Source: RBG-16-57-9 sp964462185
Lineage (GTDB): Archaea > Thermoproteota > Bathyarchaeia > TCS64
DNA: 22,549 nt
Direction: 5' to 3'
Assembly: GCA_964462185.1 (NCBI GenBank)
Contig: CAYWWV010000019.1
Coordinates: forward strand, 1-22,549
A model generated the notes under the pieces. The model was not told where the DNA came from and did no database searches. It was given only the letters and a program-made list of their open reading frames with translations. Position numbers and translations under genes: made by a program. Below are positions 7,246 through 14,508 of the stretch, piece after piece (positions within the stretch are counted from its first letter, which is position 1; each line of letters begins with the position of its first letter).

Positions 7246-9698
7246 ACTGTTATCTTGGCCCGCCTCAAGAGGTTGGCGTTGGTGACCACTGTGATGCTGC
7301 TGGTGGCCATGGCCAGCTCCGCCACAACGGGGTGCAGCAACCCTAGAACGGCTAGGGGTATGGCTATGACGTTGTAGAAGAAGGCCCAGAACAGGTTTTG
7401 CCGAATCTTGTGGAACGTGGCCCTGCTGAGCTGGACGGCTCCCACAAGCCCCATCAGGTCCCCCCGCACCAGGATGATGTCCCCCGCCTCGATGGCGATG
7501 TCCGTCCCCGTCCCCATGGCCACCCCCACATCGGCTTGGGTGAGCGCCGGGGCGTCGTTGATGCCGTCCCCCACCATGGCCACCAACCCGTGCTTGGACT
7601 GAGCCTGCCTGACCACCTCCACCTTCTCCTGGGGCAAGACCTCGGCGTAGACCTCCTCGATGCCCAGCTGGGAGGCTATGGCTTCAGCAGTCTTACTGTT
7701 GTCCCCCGTCACCATGGCCACCTCCAACCCCATCTCCCTCAGCATCCTCACAGCCTCCAAAGACTCAGGCTTCAAGGTGTCGGCCACCGCTATGAGCCCC
7801 CTGGCCACGCCGTTCACCCCTACCACCATAACGGTCTTCGCCTGCCCCTGGAGTTCATGGTGTAGGGCCTCTTTCTCCGGTCCCCAGCCCCCCTGGTCCA
7901 GGAGGCTGGGCTTACCAACCACCACCAGATCCCCACCCACCCTTCCACGCACCCCCTCCCCCCTTAGAGCCTCGAAGCCCTCCAATGGCTGGGGCTCCAA
8001 CCCCAGCTCCAGGGCCCTCATAACAATAGCCTCCCCCAAGGGGTGCTCCGAACCCTGCTCCACGCTTGCAGCTACACCAAGGACCTCCTCGGCGGTGAAA
8101 CCCTCCAGGGGGACCACATCGGTCACCTCCGGCTCCCCCCTGGTTAGGGTCCCCGTCTTGTCCAGCAAGAAGGCTTTCACCTGCTGCATGGTCTGTATGG
8201 CCTCGCCCTTCCGGATGAGAATCCCTTTCTCAGCACCCATCCCCGTGCCCACCATGAGGGCTGTGGGCGTGGCCAGCCCCAGGGCGCATGGGCAGGCTAT
8301 GACAAGGGTGGCGATGAAGGCGGATAGGGCCAGCATGGTCTTGGGCTGGTTTAGGTTCACCCATGGTAGGTATGGCGCGGCTCTAGCCGCGACGGCTCCC
8401 AGCTGGGCTGGGAAAAGCATCCAGAGGATGAGGCTGAGCCCAGCCACCGCCAGGACGATGGGCACGAAAACGCTGGTCACCCTGTCGGCGAACTCCTGGA
8501 TGGGGACCTTGGAGCCCTGCGCCTCCTCCACAAGTCTCACCACCTGAGCCAGGAAGGTGTCCTTCCCCACCCTGGTGGCCTCAACCTTCAACATCCCAAC
8601 CTGGTTTACCGTAGCCCCGATCACCTCGCTACCAGGATGCTTCGCCACAGGCATGGACTCCCCCGTAGCCATAGACTCATCCACAGTGCTCTCCCCCTCC
8701 AAAACCACCCCGTCAGTGGGAATCTTCTCGCCAGGGCGAACCACCATGACATCGCCCACTTGGACCTCCTGGATGGGGACCTCCACCTCCACTCCACCCC
8801 TCAACACCCTGGCCGTCTTGGCCTCCAGCGTCAACAGCCTCTTGATGGCCTGGGAGGCCCTCCCCTTGGCCCGGGCCTCAAAAAACCTACCCGTCAAGTG
8901 GAACGACATGATCATGGCGCCCACGCCGGCGTAGTTGAACAGCGGCGTGAAGAGGGATGCGGGGCCTGTGAGGAAGGAGGCCATGGTCCCTAGGGATATT
9001 AGGACATCCATGTTGGCGTACCTGTGTCGCACCGCCTTTACGGCCGACTCCATGGTTCTACGCCCCATGAGGAATATGGTGGGGGCTGCCAGAGCCATCA
9101 CCCCAAGGTTGTAAGCCAGCGGGCTGGGCCAAGCCACACCCCAGAACATCTCCGGAATCATCCAAACCACAATGGGGAGGGTGAAACCCCAACTCCCCAA
9201 CATTAGCCGCCGGCCCCGAGCCATCTCCTCCACCGACCTGTCCACCTCCTCCTCCCCCCCCACCTGGTAACCCACCGCTTCCACTGCTTCCCTGAGATCC
9301 AAGATCGAAGCCTGTCTAGAGTCGTACTTGACCCGGGCCTTCTCGGTGGCCAGGTTAACCGATACATCCAATACACCGGGGACGTTGGACAGTGACTTCT
9401 CCACAGCGTGGACGCAGGCAGCACAGGTCATCCCCAGGATGGTGATGATGACTTCCCGGACTACCTCCTCCTCGGGGAGGGGCTCATAGCCCAGTTCTCG
9501 TATGGCTTCCTCCAGGTCCTCCGCATCCACCTCCCCCGGCTCGTACTCCACCACTGCTTTCTCTGAGGCCAGATTGACAGTCGCCTTCACGACCCCTTTT
9601 TTCCGGGTTAGGGTTGTTTGTATGCTTTGGGCGCAGGCCGCGCAGGTCATTCCCCTTATGGAGATGGTCTTCCTTTTGGTGTGGCTCTTTTTTTCCAC
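7242..9698 (-). CDS. copA: Copper-exporting P1B-type ATPase CopA
   Basis: An 818-residue P1B-1 ATPase that pumps Cu(I) (possibly Ag(I)) out of the cell using ATP. It has two N-terminal heavy-metal-binding domains with GMTCAAC (16-22 and 89-95), then transmembrane helices, the actuator TGES (345-348), the ion-path CPC (C469-P470-C471), the phosphorylation site DKTGT (D513), the nucleotide-binding HP (H552) and hinge GDGINDAP (710-717). The last helices carry the YN and MATSS residues expected of the Cu(I) subgroup. The start is GTG, and a TATA element (9721-9728) lies about 25 bases upstream, so the mRNA is probably leaderless. A palindrome next to it may be the copper-sensor operator. No copper chaperone or CopR gene is seen in the window. 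Confidence 0.96.
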   Translation of the reverse strand: MEKKSHTKRKTISIRGMTCAACAQSIQTTLTRKKGVVKATVNLASEKAVVEYEPGEVDAEDLEEAIRELGYEPLPEEEVVREVIITILGMTCAACVHAVEKSLSNVPGVLDVSVNLATEKARVKYDSRQASILDLREAVEAVGYQVGGEEEVDRSVEEMARGRRLMLGSWGFTLPIVVWMIPEMFWGVAWPSPLAYNLGVMALAAPTIFLMGRRTMESAVKAVRHRYANMDVLISLGTMASFLTGPASLFTPLFNYAGVGAMIMSFHLTGRFFEARAKGRASQAIKRLLTLEAKTARVLRGGVEVEVPIQEVQVGDVMVVRPGEKIPTDGVVLEGESTVDESMATGESMPVAKHPGSEVIGATVNQVGMLKVEATRVGKDTFLAQVVRLVEEAQGSKVPIQEFADRVTSVFVPIVLAVAGLSLILWMLFPAQLGAVAARAAPYLPWVNLNQPKTMLALSAFIATLVIACPCALGLATPTALMVGTGMGAEKGILIRKGEAIQTMQQVKAFLLDKTGTLTRGEPEVTDVVPLEGFTAEEVLGVAASVEQGSEHPLGEAIVMRALELGLEPQPLEGFEALRGEGVRGRVGGDLVVVGKPSLLDQGGWGPEKEALHHELQGQAKTVMVVGVNGVARGLIAVADTLKPESLEAVRMLREMGLEVAMVTGDNSKTAEAIASQLGIEEVYAEVLPQEKVEVVRQAQSKHGLVAMVGDGINDAPALTQADVGVAMGTGTDIAIEAGDIILVRGDLMGLVGAVQLSRATFHKIRQNLFWAFFYNVIAIPLAVLGLLHPVVAELAMATSSITVVTNANLLRRAKITV

Positions 9699-9720
9699 GG
9701 GGTTTTCAACTGGTTTGCCC

Positions 9721-9728
9721 CTTATAAA
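9721..9728 (-). promoter_or_regulatory. copA: TATA box of copA
   Basis: Read on the minus strand the bases are TTTATAAG, centred about 26 bases before the GTG start at 9698. This spacing fits a leaderless archaeal transcript; no purine-rich ribosome site lies between. Confidence 0.55.
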
Positions 9729-9730
9729 GC

Positions 9731-9749
9731 TATATCTGATTCTGATATA
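9731..9749. promoter_or_regulatory. Palindromic candidate operator upstream of copA
   Basis: TATATC (9731-9736) and GATATA (9744-9749) form an exact 6-base inverted repeat around a 7-base centre, and the same stretch contains the tandem hexamer TCTGAT-TCTGAT. It abuts the upstream edge of the copA TATA element, over the BRE position, where an archaeal regulator could block or assist TFB/TBP. The role as a copper-sensor site is inferred from position only. Confidence 0.45.
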
Positions 9750-9806
9750 TTGGGAGGTGTAAAACCATCTGGGGGGAACCCGAAACCAACCCCAAAAGCC
9801 CCCCGA

Positions 9807-10184
9807 TCAAGGAGCCAATGAAACACTGATCTCCTCCGAGCCGCGCACCCTGGAGAAAATCCGTGGGTCACCAACAACCCTCCCCAAGGGGTTCACCGGG
9901 CTGGCAGGCCTGATCTCATCACCCCTACTGGCAGGGGTGGGCCCGTAGAATATGCAGAGGGCCCTCCCAGGCGGCCAGTAGGCCACAGCCCCCTCCTCCA
10001 CCACCTCCACCGGGTTCTCGGGAGCCGCCTCCACCGGAGTCGAAAAATAGACCTCGTCCCCCCAGATATTGGCCTTGGAGGTGAACGGCAGAGCCTCCAG
10101 GAGGGCCTCCAGGGTCTTGGGACACTCCTCGGTGAGCTCCACCAGCACCCGCCCTGTGGACTTGGTCTCGATGGCTAGCCTCAT
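9807..10184 (-). CDS. Cyclophilin-like fold protein (PF04126 type)
   Basis: A 125-residue soluble protein. Features are an N-terminal strand RLAIETKSTGRVLVEL, a helix TLEALLEALPF, SKANIWGDEVYFSTPV, then VEEGAVAYWPPGRALCIFYGPTPAS, and SPVNPLGRVVGDP. The order WGDEVYF - GAVAYWP.G.A.CIFYGPTP - NP.G.V is what I recall for the archaeal and thermophile PF04126 family (TM1367-like), which has a cyclophilin beta-barrel but no demonstrated prolyl isomerase activity. The ATG at 10184 is preceded by GAGG about seven bases upstream, supporting the start. It stands alone: upstream of copA on the same strand with 108 bases between them, and divergent from the large permease. Function unknown. Confidence 0.75.
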   Translation of the reverse strand: MRLAIETKSTGRVLVELTEECPKTLEALLEALPFTSKANIWGDEVYFSTPVEAAPENPVEVVEEGAVAYWPPGRALCIFYGPTPASRGDEIRPASPVNPLGRVVGDPRIFSRVRGSEEISVSLAP

Positions 10185-10245
10185 AGGTATTCCTCTAGCT
10201 GGAGGCCTCTTAAGGTTTTTACATTAGTCCAGTGTAGTATCGGAG

Positions 10246-12996
10246 ATGTCAAACCGCGGCACCCTCCGCCTAATGTGGCTGGGCTTAATACTGTGTTTAG
10301 CAGCTCTCCCGACGGCTTCCGCCAACGTAACTGGTGTGGTCTTGGGGCCAGGAGGGGGGCCAGTCCCAGCAAACATAGCGGTCTACTCGGGTAACGAACT
10401 CCTGGCGGAGGTAGTCGCAGGGAGTGACGGGTTTTTCAGCCTATCCCTCCCCGAGGGGGAGTACCAAATACTAATCTACTGGGACGACCCGAAGACACCT
10501 GGCTGGGACGCCCTGCCCCAGGTTTTAGAATCCTCAGAGGACCTAGGCCGGATCAGCCTCACACCCGGCGCAACCATCAGAGTTGAGGGACTACCCCTAT
10601 TCGTAGACACCGAGGAGATCCCCAGTCAAACCCTCTACATAGTCCAGGAAGCCGGGGGAGGCCCCATAGCCTTAAACGGCTTCCCCCTGGTCTTCCCAGA
10701 CCTCCCCAAACCCAACAGCCCCCTAGGCTTGGAGCCAGGGGAGCTAATCGCACCCTCCAACACCCGTGTCGACCTAAACATCTCATGCAACATCCTGGTG
10801 GGCCACACGGTGGATCACCGCCACATCCTGCTCCAAGAGGTGCAGACCCCCAGTCCTGGAGGCGTGCTCGAACTGGACGCGATGGAGGGGGTGGCCCTCT
10901 ACAACCTTGGGCTGGTGGAATCAGTGGAGGAGGAGCTAAGGGAGGCCTTGGAGGTGATGAGGGGATACGGGTTCTACGTCTACAAACAGGAGGCCGCCTG
11001 GGAGTCAGGGTTGTCCGGGCTGGAGGAAGCCCGAAGCCTGCTGAATTCAGGTGATTACGGAGAGTCCTACAAGGCCTTGAAGAGGGCCTACATGGATATG
11101 GAATACGCCACCAACCAGCTCCACAACATGCTGAGGGAGGCCAAAACCAGCACCCACGGCCTGCTGGTCTTCCTCTCCCTAGCCGCCCTCTTCGCAGCCT
11201 CCATGCTGTCGGACTCCTTCACCCTGAGAACCCTTATTGGGCTGGGCCTCCTGGCCGCCGCGTCGGCCTTCTTCCACTGGGCTTTCCCCGGCTCCAAGGC
11301 CACACCAATACAACAGTTCGCGCTCACCCCCCTGCTCAGCTACATGGCTTTAACACTTCTCAGCCTCTACCTACCCCGCTTCCTGGGATCCCGCGGGGGG
11401 GGACGCCAGACCTCAGTCCTCGCCCTACTGGAGCCCATATACGAGATCGCCAAGAGAAGCCTCAGAAGGAGGAAGCTCAGGTTCAGCCTAACCCTGGCAG
11501 CCATCAGCTTCCTGGTGATGAGCTTCGTGGCCTTCACCAGCGTATCCCAGGGATATGGGGTGAACCAGTTCCGCTTCCAACCCTCCACCCCTTGGAGGGG
11601 GGTCTTCATTAGAAACCCTGGTTGGACCGAGGATGAGCCCGTCTTCATCGATCTAAGCCCACGCCAACAACTATGGCTGTCCAGCCTTCAAGGCGTTAAA
11701 GAGGTGGCCCCCCTGGCCGCCAACCCCCCCATGCGCAACCCCTTAATGCGTTTAAAGGGGCAAACCATCTTCGGTGTTTTGGGCATATCCCCCGGGGAAC
11801 CCCTCCACTCCCAAATAGCCGGGGTCTTCGAGGAGGGCGCCCCCCCAAAATCGGGGGAGGTAGCCGTCTCCAGGGTCTTCGCCCGTGAGGTAGGCCTATC
11901 CGTGGGGGACACTTTACAGCTGGGGTTGGATAGCTTCACCGTTTCGGGTATTTTCAGCGACTCAGGGTTTAGAATGCTCAAAGACCTGGACGGCAAGCCA
12001 CTGGGGCCGGGGAAACTCGTGAACCATGTGCCCCCCCCAGACCCACCAATGTGGGAGTTGGAGCCAGCTGAGCCCTGGGAGGTCCTGGTGTTCCACGTGG
12101 AGGACGCCCTCAGACTCCCCGGAGTAGGGGTTCAACGGGTAGCCATCCAAGTGGAGGAGGGGCTGGAAAGAGGGGTGGCGGAGGCCTTAGCCCTGGAGAG
12201 GGGCTTCAAGGCCTGGTATAGCTCTGCTTCGGGTTCCGGGGGCTTCTGGCTGGGGAGATACTTGGAGGGGAGCGGCGGCGAACTCATAGCCCCCTGGATT
12301 GTGGTGGTCCTAAACATAGTGGCCACCATGCTAAACAGCATGTACGAGAGGGCCAAGGAGGTGAACATCCTCTCATCGGTGGGGCTTAACCCCGCCCAAA
12401 TATCCTCGATCTTCGTCGGGGAGGCGGCTATAACCGCCTTCATGGGGGGAGGCCTGGGATACCTGATGGGGTTGGCCCTCTACAAGGTTTCGGCTGCCCT
12501 GAGTATGGGGCTGGTTGTCCAGCAAAAGGTCTCAGTGGTTTGGAGCCTGGCCTCCGTGGCCCTCAGCTTCTCGGCCATCGCCACCGGCGCCTTCGTGGCC
12601 CTCAAGAGGAGCGTGGTCATAACCCCCAGCCTGTTAAGGCGTTGGAGGGTCCCAGAGAAAAAGGTGGGGTTGGACGAGCCTTGGCGCATCTCCATCCCCA
12701 TAAGGCTCAAACCAGGGGAGGAGGGGGGATACCTGGCCTACCTGGAGAAGCAGCTTAAAGCCATGGGGGGGAACCAGGACTACACTGCGTCATCGGTGGC
12801 AAAGAAAGACGGGGCCTTGGATTTTGTCTTCAAGTCTGTTCAAACCCCCACGGGGGGACTCTACACGCGGAACCGGGTTATGGTGGTTCCCCTGGATGGG
12901 GAGTTGGGGGTGGAGCTTCTGTGTTACGGGGACCGGGACTGGGCCCACATTGTGGGAAGCGTGGTTCGCAGGCTCTCCGTGGAATACACCACCTAG
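10246..12996 (+). CDS. Large FtsX/MacB-type ABC permease with extracellular N-domain and extra C-domain
   Basis: A 916-residue membrane protein with an unusual architecture. A signal peptide (about 9-26, ending TASA) precedes a beta-sandwich like the carboxypeptidase regulatory domain (28-110, GSDGFFSLSLPEGEYQ). Beta-rich and helical regions (to about 300) and three hydrophobic segments (about 304-322, 329-347, 357-377) follow. Next comes an FtsX/MacB core: RSLRRRKLRFSL plus TM at about 412-432, an extracellular domain to about 678, TM 680-698, the coupling segment YERAKEVNILSSVGLNPAQI (700-719) and two more TMs (to about 787). A further soluble domain of about 115 residues ends the chain. 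FtsX/MacB permeases move lipoproteins, peptides or hydrophobic molecules, or transmit force, powered by a LolD/MacB ATPase. The ATPase here is convergent, sharing CTAG at the stops. ATG start; GGAG lies only one base before it, so a leaderless start is possible. Confidence 0.82.
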   Translation: MSNRGTLRLMWLGLILCLAALPTASANVTGVVLGPGGGPVPANIAVYSGNELLAEVVAGSDGFFSLSLPEGEYQILIYWDDPKTPGWDALPQVLESSEDLGRISLTPGATIRVEGLPLFVDTEEIPSQTLYIVQEAGGGPIALNGFPLVFPDLPKPNSPLGLEPGELIAPSNTRVDLNISCNILVGHTVDHRHILLQEVQTPSPGGVLELDAMEGVALYNLGLVESVEEELREALEVMRGYGFYVYKQEAAWESGLSGLEEARSLLNSGDYGESYKALKRAYMDMEYATNQLHNMLREAKTSTHGLLVFLSLAALFAASMLSDSFTLRTLIGLGLLAAASAFFHWAFPGSKATPIQQFALTPLLSYMALTLLSLYLPRFLGSRGGGRQTSVLALLEPIYEIAKRSLRRRKLRFSLTLAAISFLVMSFVAFTSVSQGYGVNQFRFQPSTPWRGVFIRNPGWTEDEPVFIDLSPRQQLWLSSLQGVKEVAPLAANPPMRNPLMRLKGQTIFGVLGISPGEPLHSQIAGVFEEGAPPKSGEVAVSRVFAREVGLSVGDTLQLGLDSFTVSGIFSDSGFRMLKDLDGKPLGPGKLVNHVPPPDPPMWELEPAEPWEVLVFHVEDALRLPGVGVQRVAIQVEEGLERGVAEALALERGFKAWYSSASGSGGFWLGRYLEGSGGELIAPWIVVVLNIVATMLNSMYERAKEVNILSSVGLNPAQISSIFVGEAAITAFMGGGLGYLMGLALYKVSAALSMGLVVQQKVSVVWSLASVALSFSAIATGAFVALKRSVVITPSLLRRWRVPEKKVGLDEPWRISIPIRLKPGEEGGYLAYLEKQLKAMGGNQDYTASSVAKKDGALDFVFKSVQTPTGGLYTRNRVMVVPLDGELGVELLCYGDRDWAHIVGSVVRRLSVEYTT

Positions 12997-13685
12997 GGGC
13001 CCTCAACCCTCTCCACCTTGCCGTCCCGCATCCACACCACCCGGTCGCTGGCCTTAATCATCTTGGTGTCGTGGGTGGCTGCTATGAGGGTGAGGCCCCG
13101 GGACTTGTTCAAGCCGTGGAGGAGGTCGATGACCTCCATACCCGTCTCCAGGTCTAGGTTCCCCGTAGGCTCGTCGGCGAGGACTATGGAGGGCTCGTTG
13201 GCCAAGGCCCTGGCGATGGCCACCCTTTGCTGCTGCCCCGCGGAGAGCTCGCTGGGGCGGTGGTGGATCCTGTCCGCCAGCCCAACCAGCTCCAGGAGCT
13301 CCTTGGCCCTGGCCAAGCCCTCCTCCCGGGGTTTACCCGCGAAGACGGTGGGCAGGGCCACGTTCTCCAGGGCTGTTAGCACAGGTATGAGGTTGAAGCT
13401 CTGGAATATGTAGCCTATTTTTCTGCATCGGAGCCACGCCAGCTCGTAGGCATCTAGGCTGCTGATGTCCACGCCGTCGATGATCACGCTTCCACTGGTG
13501 GGCCTGTCCAGTCCCCCAATCATGTTGAAGAGAGTGGTTTTACCGCTACCGCTGGGCCCAACGATGGAGACGTATTCCCCCCTCCCTATGGAGAGGTTCA
13601 CATCGTTCAAAGCCATGATGGTCTCCCCAGCGGTCTCGTATCTCCGGGTGAGCCCCCTGAGCTCTATCACTGTTTCACTGTTCAC
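12993..13685 (-). CDS. ABC transporter ATPase, MacB/LolD family
   Basis: A 230-residue ATP-binding subunit with Walker A GPSGSGKTT (43-51), Q-loop Q95 in YIFQSFNL, signature LSAGQQQR (147-154), Walker B IVLADEPTGNLD (167-178) and switch His205. The length, IFQSFNLIP and DEPTGNLD are typical of the MacB/LolD/FtsE group that pairs with FtsX-type permeases. The start is GTG at 13685, supported by GGAGG nine bases upstream inside the end of the preceding permease gene; the two overlap by 11 bases and are translated from one mRNA. The signature has Ala for the usual Gly (LSAGQ rather than LSGGQ), a tolerated change. It probably drives both the small permease and the 916-residue permease on the other strand. 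Confidence 0.95.
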   Translation of the reverse strand: MNSETVIELRGLTRRYETAGETIMALNDVNLSIGRGEYVSIVGPSGSGKTTLFNMIGGLDRPTSGSVIIDGVDISSLDAYELAWLRCRKIGYIFQSFNLIPVLTALENVALPTVFAGKPREEGLARAKELLELVGLADRIHHRPSELSAGQQQRVAIARALANEPSIVLADEPTGNLDLETGMEVIDLLHGLNKSRGLTLIAATHDTKMIKASDRVVWMRDGKVERVEGP

Positions 13686-14235
13686 TGGACAATGCCTCCA
13701 CTGGTGTGAGCTTGCTCCCCCTCCAAGCGGGGTAGAGCGAGGACAAGATGGCTAGGGACACGCTTAGAGCCAAGACTTTGGCGAGGGGGACGATGACGCT
13801 GCCTGGGGATTGTTGGAGGCTCCCCAGCCTGGCTTGGGCTCCTGCTATGGCCAGGCCCAGGGCGAAACCCAGTAGTCCACCTGTGAACCCCTGGCTCCCC
13901 GCTTCCACCAGGAAAAGCTTCAACACATGGCCATCCAAAGCCCCCAAACACTTCAATGTCCCAATCTCCCTGAACCTCTCGTAGACCGAGATGAGCATGG
14001 TGTTACACACTCCCACACATGTGATGACCAGTGTGGCCACGCTTATGAGGAGGGCTGCCGCCCTTTGGGTTGATGCGTGGTTGAGGAGCTGGGCTGAGAG
14101 GAGGCTGGTGGCCAGGGCGATGGAGGCCAGGTTAATAGCCGTCCTCTGGGGCCTCCTAACGGCGTAGTAAAACCCTAGCCTACACGCATCTAGAAGGCCG
14201 AAGCTAACCCTCATCTGTCTTGCGTCGGATTCCAT
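13675..14235 (-). CDS. Minimal FtsX-type ABC permease subunit
   Basis: A 186-residue permease that contains the membrane core of FtsX/MacB without the usual large extracellular domain. The opening GFYYAVRRPQRTAINLASIA resembles the start of MacB TM1 (about 33-51). It runs after only about ten residues into TM2 (about 61-84), then the coupling segment SVYERFREIGTLKCLGALDG (83-102), TM3 (about 112-132), TM4 (about 150-170), and the family ending YPAWRGSKLTPVEAL. It is therefore complete at both ends rather than a fragment. The stop of the 56-residue four-CxxC protein is 4 bases upstream and its TGAGG doubles as a short-spaced ribosome site. A second ATG at codon 8 (14214) is possible. Likely half of an asymmetric permease with the 916-residue protein. 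Confidence 0.85.
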   Translation of the reverse strand: MESDARQMRVSFGLLDACRLGFYYAVRRPQRTAINLASIALATSLLSAQLLNHASTQRAAALLISVATLVITCVGVCNTMLISVYERFREIGTLKCLGALDGHVLKLFLVEAGSQGFTGGLLGFALGLAIAGAQARLGSLQQSPGSVIVPLAKVLALSVSLAILSSLYPAWRGSKLTPVEALSSEQ

Positions 14236-14239
14236 GTCC

Positions 14240-14410
14240 TCAGTTCAACTCCTCTTCTTCCCACTCGTCCTCCAGCTCGCTGTCCCACTCCAGGCAGTCG
14301 TAGCAGAGCCGCCGCTCCACCTCGCCGCACTCCTCGCAGAACTTGGTGCCGCACTCTCCGCACTCATATACTTTCTCCACCTCTACCCCACATATCTCGC
14401 AGAGTGGCAT
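14240..14410 (-). CDS. 56-residue protein with four CxxC pairs (zinc-ribbon or B-box-like)
   Basis: A small gene that starts MPLCEICGVEVEKVYECGEC and continues GTKFCEECGEVERRLCYDCL, ending in an acidic tail (residues 41-56, nine Glu and two Asp). Cysteine pairs C4/C7, C17/C20, C25/C28 and C36/C39 could hold two zinc ions, as in treble-clef or cross-brace folds. The CxxC spacing, the ATG, and the 4-base junction with the permease gene (TGAGGACATG) make it convincing despite its size. AT-rich bases at 14441-14455 lie about 30-45 bases upstream as a promoter candidate, so it heads the operon with the small permease and the ATPase. It may be a regulator or an adaptor for the transporter; function unknown. 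Confidence 0.8.
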   Translation of the reverse strand: MPLCEICGVEVEKVYECGECGTKFCEECGEVERRLCYDCLEWDSELEDEWEEEELN

Positions 14411-14508
14411 AGCTCTCAGCCTTTGGAGGATGGAGGCTGGGATTTAACATTATTGTTGGCTGGTGGCTGGGCGGTGGATTCATATTGTTTGAGGGCCCAA
14501 AGCTGGGC

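Noticed and set aside
7660..8547. 295-codon plus-strand frame rich in Ser, Pro and Thr
   Set aside because: It is antisense to copA and follows from codon bias. The CopA motifs on the minus strand are unambiguous.
9751..9765. Strong ribosome-site-like GGGAGGTG after a TATA-like stretch on the plus strand
   Set aside because: No start codon follows at a workable distance; the next plus-strand ATG (9819) gives a three-codon frame ending in TGA.
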